Of a stretch of 5,909 bases of DNA, positions 1 through 5,341 are shown piece after piece (the first letter of the stretch is position 1; every line of letters starts with the position of its first letter). Both the position numbers and the translations under genes were made by a program. The notes below the pieces were generated by a model. It did no database searches. It saw only the letters and a list, made by a program, of their open reading frames with translations, and had not been told where the DNA came from. Origin of the DNA: an uncultured Chthoniobacterales bacterium (lineage in GTDB: Bacteria > Verrucomicrobiota > Verrucomicrobiia > Chthoniobacterales > UBA10450); contig CATPAT010000293.1 of assembly GCA_955652155.1 (NCBI GenBank), positions 1 to 5,909 of the forward strand, in the 5' to 3' direction.

Positions 1-74
1 AGACTCAGGATCGCGATCGCAAAGAGCACGTTCACGAGCAGCTCGCGACTGACGAATTTGTCGATCAGCTTCAT
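1..74 (-). CDS. LptF/LptG-family permease, N-terminal fragment
   Basis: Reading leftward from the ATG complementary to 72-74, the first 24 residues are MKLIDKFVSRELLVNVLFAI followed by AILS, and the frame runs open off the left edge. The pattern (short basic start, aromatic residue, R-E pair, then the first hydrophobic helix) is the usual N-terminus of YjgP/YjgQ family proteins. These are the inner-membrane permeases of the LptBFG complex, which extracts lipopolysaccharide and passes it to the Lpt bridge. LptF and LptG cannot be told apart from so few residues. The gene is divergent from the halogenase-like gene at 240 and shares its upstream region. Its leader contains a small dyad at 88-102. 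The family call rests on a short fragment, so it is good but not certain. Confidence 0.68.
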   Translation of the reverse strand, partial: MKLIDKFVSRELLVNVLFAIAILS

Positions 75-87
75 GACTCAGCGACAA

Positions 88-102
88 CCAAAATCAATTT
101 GG
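88..102. promoter_or_regulatory. Small dyad, possible operator
   Basis: CCAAA-ATCAA-TTTGG is a perfect 5-bp inverted repeat with a 5-nt centre. It lies 13 bp upstream of the permease start codon and touches the left end of the heptamer repeat. It could be a regulator site or a weak leader hairpin for the leftward gene. A dyad this short can arise by chance, so the call is tentative. Confidence 0.2.
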
Positions 103-201
103 CCACAGATAAACACAGATTAGCACAGATTAATCCGAGACCAGCATCAGGCATGGTTTAATGTGCTCTGTATCTGTGTTTCATCAGTGTCGATCTGTGG
201 C
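101..201. repeat. Palindromic repeat of phased CACAGAT heptamers (copy 1)
   Basis: The left arm has three CACAGAT units at 104-110, 114-120 and 124-130, spaced exactly 10 nt apart. The right arm has the reverse complement: ATCTGTG at 172-178, ATCAGTG (one mismatch) at 183-189 and ATCTGTG at 193-199. The arms are outward-closed by GGCCACAG on the left and CTGTGGCT on the right, so the element is an imperfect palindrome of about 100 bp with a 41-nt centre. The centre holds TAATCCGA (131-138), TGGTTT (154-159) and CTCTGT (166-171), all echoed in the second copy at 1563-1660. From memory, CACAGAT-type runs are common between genes of Verrucomicrobiota and related phyla; I cannot check this here. 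Role unknown: possible REP/MITE-like element, terminator-like stem or protein-binding array. Confidence 0.75.
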
Positions 202-229
202 TGGCAAATCAGTCGTTCTCCGATAAAAT
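201..229 (+). promoter_or_regulatory. Candidate sigma-70 promoter for the four-gene run
   Basis: CTGGCA at 201-206 matches the -35 consensus at 4 of 6 positions. After a 17-bp spacer, TAAAAT at 224-229 matches the -10 consensus at 5 of 6. The predicted transcription start falls near 236, only about 4 nt before the ATG at 240. That would make the first mRNA nearly leaderless, which fits the absence of any Shine-Dalgarno sequence before this start. The -35 hexamer abuts the right end of the palindromic repeat. Found by eye only. Confidence 0.4.
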
Positions 230-239
230 AAATGTCGGC

Positions 240-1550
240 ATGAAGAAGGATAGGTATGACGTTGCAATCATCGGCGGCGGGCCGGCGGGCAGCACGGCGG
301 CGACGTTGCTCGCGAAAGCCGGCCGGCACGTCATCGTCTTCGAGCGGGAGAAGTTTCCGCGATTCCACATCGGCGAATCGCTTCTGCCGTTCAGCGTGCA
401 AACCTTCGATCGCCTCGGCGTGCGCGAAAAACTCGACCGCACGTTTCTGCCAAAGTTCGGCGGTGAGATCATGGCGGCATGCGGGACCAAAGGCGTAAAG
501 TTTTATTTCAAAGACGGCTTTCGTTCGGAGCGCGACCGCGCCTATCAGGTGACGCGTTCCGATTTCGACAAATTGTTGCTCGATCATTCGCGCGAAAATG
601 GCGCGGAAGTGCGAGAGCAAACCGAAGTGACAAAACTCGATTTCGCCGATGATCGGGTGAAGATCGACGTCGAAAGTTTTGACGGCGCGAAATCAACGAT
701 CGAAGCGCGTTATCTACTCGATTGCAGTGGCCGGCAGACGCTGCTTGGCAGTTTATTCAACGTCAAAAGAACATACGACCATCTGCAAAAATTTTCGGTG
801 TTCGCGCATTACGAAAATATCGACCGTCTCCCCGGGCGCGACGCGACTCTCATTCGAATGGTGCGCGGGCTCGACCGCTGGTTTTGGATGATTCCGCTCA
901 CCGAAACGCGCACCAGCGTCGGCGTGGTCATGGACACGGCCACGTTTCGGGCAGTAAAACTTTCGCCGCAAACTGCGCTGGAAAAATTTATTGACGAACA
1001 ACCTCTGATGAAAGAACGGATGAAAAAGGCGAACCGGGTCTCACCTGTTTATTCCGCCGGCGATTTTTCCTATCGTAACACGCGCTTGGCCGGGGAACGT
1101 TGGCTGTTGGCCGGTGACGCCGCGGGCTTTATCGACCCGGTATTTAGCAGCGGCGTGTTTCTGGCGATCATGTCCGCGGAGAAAGCGGCCGACACATTGG
1201 ACGCAGCCCTGCGTGATGAATCAAAACGACGTCGCCTTTTTAACAAATATTCGCGCAGCGTAAATCGCATCATGGACATCTACCTGACGTTCGTGAATTC
1301 ATGGTATCGCCGGAGCAAGGAGTTCCTCGAAGTTTTCTTGAATCCGGCCGACACGATGCAAATCGCCGCGGCGGTCAACGCCGTGCTCGCCGGCAACGAG
1401 GGCAAGAGCCTGGCGATCAAATGGCGAATGTGGCTGTTTTACTTCTTCGTTTACATGCAAAGGTTTTTCGCGTTATCGCCGCGGCTCATGCTGGTGCCGA
1501 AACAGACGGCATCTCCGAGTTCGGTCGATCCGGTTACCGCTGGCGTCTGA
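240..1550 (+). CDS. Flavin-dependent halogenase-like FAD oxidoreductase
   Basis: A 436-residue protein of the flavin halogenase/geranylgeranyl-reductase superfamily. The N-terminal Rossmann motif is GGGPAG (G12, G14, G17), followed by FPRFHIGESLLP (39-50), a stretch typical of flavin-dependent halogenases. WFWMIP at 214-219 is an exact WxWxIP halogenase signature. The second FAD motif is LLAGDAAG (289-296), running into F297-x-x-P300-x-x-S303-x-G305, another halogenase signature. K72, in PKFGG, is a plausible equivalent of the catalytic lysine that forms the haloamine; that alignment is my inference. Such enzymes use FADH2 from a separate reductase plus oxygen and halide to chlorinate or brominate aromatic substrates, often carrier-bound ones. 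The C-terminus (391-420) is hydrophobic and aromatic-rich, perhaps for docking to membrane or lipid. ATG at 240 is chosen because the GxGxxG motif follows at the normal distance; no Shine-Dalgarno is visible. Alternatively it is a non-halogenating monooxygenase or reductase of the same fold. First gene of the export run. Confidence 0.85.
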   Translation: MKKDRYDVAIIGGGPAGSTAATLLAKAGRHVIVFEREKFPRFHIGESLLPFSVQTFDRLGVREKLDRTFLPKFGGEIMAACGTKGVKFYFKDGFRSERDRAYQVTRSDFDKLLLDHSRENGAEVREQTEVTKLDFADDRVKIDVESFDGAKSTIEARYLLDCSGRQTLLGSLFNVKRTYDHLQKFSVFAHYENIDRLPGRDATLIRMVRGLDRWFWMIPLTETRTSVGVVMDTATFRAVKLSPQTALEKFIDEQPLMKERMKKANRVSPVYSAGDFSYRNTRLAGERWLLAGDAAGFIDPVFSSGVFLAIMSAEKAADTLDAALRDESKRRRLFNKYSRSVNRIMDIYLTFVNSWYRRSKEFLEVFLNPADTMQIAAAVNAVLAGNEGKSLAIKWRMWLFYFFVYMQRFFALSPRLMLVPKQTASPSSVDPVTAGV

Positions 1551-1562
1551 AGAATTAACTAC

Positions 1563-1660
1563 TGCGAATCGACACGAATTTGTTCCGTGAGATCGTGCCC
1601 TAATCGAATGTTCTGGTTTCCTCTGTCGCGGACATTCGTGTTCATCTGTGTGAATTCGTG
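1563..1660. repeat. Palindromic heptamer repeat (copy 2), diverged
   Basis: The left arm has TGCGAAT (1563-1569) and CACGAAT (1573-1579). The right arm has ATTCGTG (1634-1640), ATCTGTG (1644-1650) and ATTCGTG (1654-1660). Spacing is 10 nt in both arms, as in copy 1. The centre again holds TAATCGA (1601-1607), TGGTTT (1614-1619) and CTCTGT (1621-1626), in the same order as in copy 1, and overall length is almost the same. I therefore take both as members of one element family whose heptamer is CACAGAT or CACGAAT. This copy lies downstream of the halogenase-like gene and overlaps the apparent start region of the next gene, so its right arm may be translated as part of a signal peptide. Confidence 0.6.
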
Positions 1661-2075
1661 GTTGAACTTTGTTCTGGTAGCGCTGTTGATTGTCGATCTT
1701 ACCGCTTGTGCAACAACTTCGACGCACCAATTCGCCGAACCAGCGCGGGATTGGCAGACACGCACTGGACAACTTCTCTATCGCAATCCCAAAACGACCG
1801 TGATCGGCGACATCGTCGTTCGTTTTTCCCAGAACGGCGACTTTGAACTGACGTTCTCGAAAGGGCCGGGCGTAAATCTGCTATTTTTGCGACAGGACGC
1901 GAGCTTTGCTGAAGTCAGCGGTCCCCTCGCCGGCCGTGGCTGGTCAGGCGCAATCGATCATGCGCCGCCGCAGCTGCGAGCCTGGCTCGAACTGCGCAAC
2001 AAGATCGTTCGGGCGAAAGATCGACATCAGGTGCGGCATGTTTCGGGATCGGAAACTTTTGTTTTCCGATTTTAA
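1608..2075 (+). CDS. Small lipoprotein, possibly LolB-like outer-membrane acceptor
   Basis: From ATG 1608 the product is 155 residues. A hydrophobic segment (NFVLVALLIVDL) ends in the lipobox L-T-A-C, with the lipidated Cys encoded at 1707-1709, leaving a mature protein of about 122 residues. The residue after Cys is Ala, not Asp, which by the enterobacterial rule favours outer-membrane sorting. The mature part reads as a beta-strand-rich sheet: Trp-Gln-x-Arg-x-Gly near the start, then alternating strands such as GDIVVRFSQNGDFELTFSKG and a small C-terminal helix. That recalls LolB-type lipoproteins, and small lipoproteins accompany MMPL exporters in pigment clusters; the family assignment is inference. 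The start is uncertain: GTG 1587, ATG 1608, GTG 1650 and TTG 1662 are all in frame and none has a clear ribosome site. ATG 1608 gives an arginine before the hydrophobic core. It ends 28 bp before the exporter start. Confidence 0.65.
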   Translation: MFWFPLSRTFVFICVNSWLNFVLVALLIVDLTACATTSTHQFAEPARDWQTRTGQLLYRNPKTTVIGDIVVRFSQNGDFELTFSKGPGVNLLFLRQDASFAEVSGPLAGRGWSGAIDHAPPQLRAWLELRNKIVRAKDRHQVRHVSGSETFVFRF

Positions 2076-2091
2076 ACGCGGCGGCAATCAC

Positions 2092-2096
2092 GGAAG
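2092..2096 (+). promoter_or_regulatory. Ribosome binding site setting the exporter start
   Basis: GGAAG lies 7 nt upstream of ATG 2104. It is the only convincing Shine-Dalgarno sequence in the four-gene run. It decides the start against the longer reading from 1906, which would overlap most of the lipoprotein gene, and favours 2104 over the in-frame ATG at 2110. Confidence 0.5.
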
Positions 2097-2103
2097 CTCA
2101 AGT

Positions 2104-4599
2104 ATGCGGATGAGTGATTTGATCGCGCGTGTCATGGCACAACGACGCGTGCTCGCCTGGTTTGGCGTGGCCGCGCTGGCCGCAGCCTGCTTCGGAATTC
2201 TCATCACGCGGATCGAGCTCGATTCCGACGTCATCAATATGCTGCCGAAGGGTTTCGAATCGGTCGAAGGCCTGAAAATTTACGATCGCGACTTTGAACA
2301 AACGCGCGAACTGACCTTCGCACTACGATGTCAGCCTCAGGATGTGGACAAGCTGGAAGAATTCGCGCCGACCTTTGCGGAAAATTTGCGGAAGCAATCG
2401 TGGTGCGAGCGCGTGCTGGCCGGTTCGCCAATGGAAACGCCGGACGGCATCCGCGATTTGCAATCGATCGCCGTTCCACTGCTTCTGAATCTGGAGCCGG
2501 CCGCATTCGAGCAGACGATGGCGATCTTGCAGCCCGAGAGAATTCAAGAGCGGCTGCATCGTTTGCATCAGGAAATCGAGGCCGGCTCGCCGCGACCAGA
2601 ATTTGAACTCGGGTTCGATCCGCTGGGCATCATTGCGCCAGCGCTGAAACCGTTTGCAGAAGCGAACGCGATCGAGCAGGAGCAACCGCTCACGTCGCCG
2701 GACCGCACGATGCACGTTTTTCTCGTGGTCACGAATCAACCGTCGCTGAGCGCGTTCGAGTGTCAGCGGTTGATGCGTCAGGTAAATGCCTTTCGTGCGC
2801 GGGCAGGAGATGGCTGGGAGGGCAGGCCGTTGGAAGTTCTGGTCACCGGACGTTCGGCGTATGTCGCTGAGATTTCCTTGAGCATGCGATACGATATCGT
2901 AGCCACGCTGGGCAGTTCGGTCCTGCTCGTCGGGATCATTTTCTTCATCGGCTTTCGACGATGGCTGCCGCTCCTCGGAATGGGTTTTTCGCTTTTGCTC
3001 TCGTGCCTGGTCGCGCTGGCGGCCGGACTGCTTGTCTTCGGCAGACTCAGCATGCTGGCAGTCGGTTTTTGCGCAATCCTGGTCGGACTCGGTGTCGATT
3101 TCGCAATCCTGATTTTCGGTCGCTACCAACAGGCACGGATTGACGGCGAGGAATATCAGCCAGCAATTGCTACATCGGTGGCAAGACTCGGGCGCGCAGT
3201 TTTTTTCGGCGCGCTCACAACCGCGGTTGGGTTTCTTGCGCTGATCCTGAGCGGCTCGATGGGTTTCTCACAGCTTGGCGTCCTGATCGCGATTGGCATT
3301 TTCTTCGCGGGACTCTTCATGTGCACAATTCTGTTTTTGTTCGTGCGACCGGGCCAGGCGCCGCAACGGCACGATTGGGTCTTCGAGATCGTGAAAAAAT
3401 ATGTGCGGTGGAGCGTGCAACGGCCTGCGCCCATCATCATTGTCGCCGGCGGAATTCTGTTATTACTGAGCGTGATCGGTTTTTCGCCGGTGCCTCCGCT
3501 GCGGTTTGAAGCCAGCGTGCGTTCGCTCGAACCGAAAAACAGCCGGGCCGCCGAGGCGCTGCAAGCAATTATGGCAAAAATGCCGACCCGGTGGGAGCCG
3601 GTGCTCGCGATCGTGCATGCACGGGACGCTCAGGAGTTGCATGACGATTGGCAAAGAATCACTGCGCACTGGACCGAGCTTCAACAGACCGGAAAAATCA
3701 AAGGTTTCTCGACGCCGGCGGCACTGTGCCTTTCTCCGGTATGGGTGGAAAAAAATCGGGAACGCCTTCGAACAGTGAATCTTCCGGCAGTACGGCAGAC
3801 TCTTGAAGAAGCTTTGAGGGTAGAAGGCTTCAGCACTGACTCGTTCGCGTCTGCGTTCAGACTGCTGGACGATTTGCGGACAGTTGTCGACCCAAAGGCG
3901 CCGCAGCCGGACTGGCGAAAACACTTACCGAAGGGAGCCGGTTGGTGGTTTTTGGTGGATCGCTATTTCGCAAAAAATCCTTTGCTGACGACGGGCTTTG
4001 CGACCACGAACGAGCCCGTTGCGAATCACGCGCAAAGCAAAGAGTTGAGCCGCGAACTGCCGGTGCCCGGTGTGCCGATGATTCTCTCGGGTTGGAGTTA
4101 CACGTTGGCCGATTTACAACCATGGTCGCAGCGGCAATTGCTGATCATCAGCGCGCTAATGGCGTTGTTCGATGTCGGACTGCTCGCGATTTTGTATCGC
4201 GACTTTCGGCTATGGTTGATCCAAATCGTCACGCTCGCGTTTGGAATTGGCGCAATGATCGCGACGATGAAGCTGCTCAACCTTCATTTAAACTTGCTCA
4301 ACGTGCTTTCGTTCCGGCTCGTGCTTGCGATCGGCGTTGATTATGGAATCTACGTCGTGCTCGTTTGGCAAAAGACACGCGAGCTGGAACACGACGTCGC
4401 GGGTGTGATCAAACCGGTCATTCTCGCCGGACTGACGGCGGTCAGCGGGTTCGGCTCGTTAGGCTGGGCGCGAAATCCGTCGTTGAGCGGACTCGGCATC
4501 GCTTGCGCGATTGGAATTTTTTGGAGCTTGCTCGCGACAATTTTCTTCGCATTGCCGGCGATGGCAGCGGCCAAACCAAAAGTTTGGAGCGGGCAATGA
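2104..4599 (+). CDS. MMPL/RND-superfamily inner-membrane exporter
   Basis: An 831-residue integral membrane protein with the duplicated RND-type plan. TM1 is at about 17-35, followed by a large periplasmic domain (about 37-262), then TM2-TM6 (264-284, 287-313, 315-341, 365-385, 391-414). The second half has TM7 (442-463), a second periplasmic domain (about 464-677) and TM8-TM12 (677-698, 705-725, 736-757, 773-790, 796-822). The matching motifs GLGVDF in TM4 (D332) and AIGVDY in TM10 (D746) hold the acidic residues expected to carry the proton current. Single-chain MMPL proteins of this size, the predicted exporter group, move lipids, hopanoids or polyene pigments out of the inner membrane. 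It begins 28 bp after the lipoprotein gene and precedes the LolA-like carrier, so its cargo is probably handed to that carrier. The 2104 start puts a short basic segment directly before TM1. Substrate cannot be read from sequence. Confidence 0.88.
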   Translation: MRMSDLIARVMAQRRVLAWFGVAALAAACFGILITRIELDSDVINMLPKGFESVEGLKIYDRDFEQTRELTFALRCQPQDVDKLEEFAPTFAENLRKQSWCERVLAGSPMETPDGIRDLQSIAVPLLLNLEPAAFEQTMAILQPERIQERLHRLHQEIEAGSPRPEFELGFDPLGIIAPALKPFAEANAIEQEQPLTSPDRTMHVFLVVTNQPSLSAFECQRLMRQVNAFRARAGDGWEGRPLEVLVTGRSAYVAEISLSMRYDIVATLGSSVLLVGIIFFIGFRRWLPLLGMGFSLLLSCLVALAAGLLVFGRLSMLAVGFCAILVGLGVDFAILIFGRYQQARIDGEEYQPAIATSVARLGRAVFFGALTTAVGFLALILSGSMGFSQLGVLIAIGIFFAGLFMCTILFLFVRPGQAPQRHDWVFEIVKKYVRWSVQRPAPIIIVAGGILLLLSVIGFSPVPPLRFEASVRSLEPKNSRAAEALQAIMAKMPTRWEPVLAIVHARDAQELHDDWQRITAHWTELQQTGKIKGFSTPAALCLSPVWVEKNRERLRTVNLPAVRQTLEEALRVEGFSTDSFASAFRLLDDLRTVVDPKAPQPDWRKHLPKGAGWWFLVDRYFAKNPLLTTGFATTNEPVANHAQSKELSRELPVPGVPMILSGWSYTLADLQPWSQRQLLIISALMALFDVGLLAILYRDFRLWLIQIVTLAFGIGAMIATMKLLNLHLNLLNVLSFRLVLAIGVDYGIYVVLVWQKTRELEHDVAGVIKPVILAGLTAVSGFGSLGWARNPSLSGLGIACAIGIFWSLLATIFFALPAMAAAKPKVWSGQ

Positions 4600-4619
4600 G
4601 AGCGCCGCAGCCGATATAA
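4596..4619 (+). other. Possible seven-codon leader ORF overlapping the exporter stop
   Basis: ATGA at 4596-4599 joins an ATG to the exporter stop codon. From that ATG a tiny frame encodes MRAPQPI and ends at TAA 4617-4619. Stop-start overlap of this type permits termination-reinitiation, so ribosomes finishing the exporter could translate it. It covers the left arm of one of the two alternative hairpins before the carrier gene. It may be chance: ATGA at a gene end is common and nothing shows that the peptide is made. Confidence 0.2.
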
Positions 4620-4643
4620 GATCGAGCAGTGAAACACTGCGGC
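4604..4643 (+). promoter_or_regulatory. Two mutually exclusive hairpins before the carrier gene
   Basis: GCAGTG (4626-4631), AAA, CACTGC (4635-4640) is a perfect 6-bp stem with a 3-nt loop. A competing pair, GCCGCAG (4604-4610) with CTGCGGC (4637-4643), is a perfect 7-bp stem that uses the same CTGC bases, so only one can form at a time. No T-run follows, so neither looks like an intrinsic terminator. It fits a differential-expression or mRNA-processing site between exporter and carrier, or chance. Confidence 0.3.
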
Positions 4644-4660
4644 CCTTAAACAAAACGACC

Positions 4661-5335
4661 ATGTTTGCCATTTCGAAATTATCCCCTCTCCTGCTGAGTT
4701 TAGTTTTGCTAACGCCAATCGTTCGCGCGCAATCGTTGTCAGAAGCGGAGGTAAAGAATCTTCTCGTCCGCATCGCCGAGCGGCGCGCGTCGTCACCGGA
4801 TGTCCGCGCAGATTTTCAGGAACAAAAAACGATGCATCTCCTGAATAAGCCGATCGTGAGTTCGGGAAAAATCTGGTTTCACGCCCCAAACAAATTCCGG
4901 CGCGAGATCACCGGCAATTCGCCCAGCGTCACAGTCAGCAACGGTCGCGACCTTTGGATTTACTATCCGAATTTCAAATCAGCCGAGCATTATTCGTTAG
5001 GCAAACGCTCTCCGGTTGACGCTGCCATCGCCGCCATCAATACTGCGCTGAATCTGGAGAATGTTGAGAACACATTTCAAATCAGTGGCGCAAAGATCGA
5101 CAATGCCTACGATTTGCAGCTGTTGCCGCGTTCGGCGTCGATGAAACGGATGTTTCAAAAGTTCGATCTGCGTTTGAACAACGATCTGGTTGCCGAACGC
5201 ACGGAGATGACGCAACCAAACGGCGATCACATCGTCACGACCTATTCGAATCAAACGCGGGCGGCGATTCCGGCATTGACGTTCGAGTTCACGCCGGCAG
5301 GCGGCACTGAAGTTACGAATCCACTTGGCCGCTGA
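4661..5335 (+). CDS. LolA-like periplasmic lipid/lipoprotein carrier
   Basis: A 224-residue secreted protein. Residues 1-23 form a classic signal peptide: K6, a leucine-rich core, and cleavage probably after V-R-A before Q24-S. The mature part follows the LolA pattern: an amphipathic helix (27-43), then ADFQEQK (50-56), SGKIWFHAPNKFRREI (68-83) matching the family's 'G-x-hydrophobic-P-x-x-fR' strand, VSNGRDLWIYYPNF (92-105) matching 'sdG-lW-Y-P', and a final strand with TTYSNQ (193-198). LolA-fold proteins carry acyl chains in a hydrophobic half-barrel through the periplasm. Placed after an MMPL exporter, it is more likely a dedicated carrier for that exporter's cargo than the housekeeping LolA, though the latter is not excluded. 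ATG 4661 is chosen for the signal peptide; the longer frame from 4511 would run inside the exporter gene. No clear Shine-Dalgarno. The stop lies 6 bp from the convergent gene's stop. Confidence 0.85.
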   Translation: MFAISKLSPLLLSLVLLTPIVRAQSLSEAEVKNLLVRIAERRASSPDVRADFQEQKTMHLLNKPIVSSGKIWFHAPNKFRREITGNSPSVTVSNGRDLWIYYPNFKSAEHYSLGKRSPVDAAIAAINTALNLENVENTFQISGAKIDNAYDLQLLPRSASMKRMFQKFDLRLNNDLVAERTEMTQPNGDHIVTTYSNQTRAAIPALTFEFTPAGGTEVTNPLGR

Positions 5336-5341
5336 ACAATC

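Noticed and set aside
7..20. GCGATCGC palindrome as a special site.
   Set aside because: It lies within codons for Ala-Ile-Ala in the permease and GATCG-type words are frequent throughout the window.
101..201. CRISPR array, because of regularly spaced short repeats.
   Set aside because: Units are 7 bp with 3-4 bp between them and occur in inverted arms. There are no 25-40 bp repeats or spacers.
240..1550. Naming the flavoenzyme a geranylgeranyl reductase.
   Set aside because: The exact WxWxIP and FxxPxxSxG motifs point to the halogenase branch; the reductase family shares only the general FAD fold.
1906..2103. A longer N-terminus for the exporter, beginning at 1906.
   Set aside because: It would overlap the lipoprotein gene for about 170 bp, adds arginine- and cysteine-rich sequence with no membrane character, and the GGAAG site with normal spacing supports 2104.
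2323..3129. A 268-codon frame on the minus strand inside the exporter gene.
   Set aside because: Its product is a low-complexity mix of Arg, Gln, Asp and Glu, as expected from the antisense of a hydrophobic membrane protein, and the plus-strand gene is clear.
4511..4660. A longer N-terminus for the LolA-like protein, beginning at 4511.
   Set aside because: It runs through the last membrane helix of the exporter in another frame. ATG 4661 gives a textbook signal peptide.
4350..4889. A 179-codon minus-strand frame across the exporter-carrier junction.
   Set aside because: No recognisable motif, and it lies opposite two well-supported genes.
5336..5341. Bidirectional terminator between the convergent genes.
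   Set aside because: Only 6 bp separate the stops, and I see no strong stem with a T-run in the surrounding sequence.
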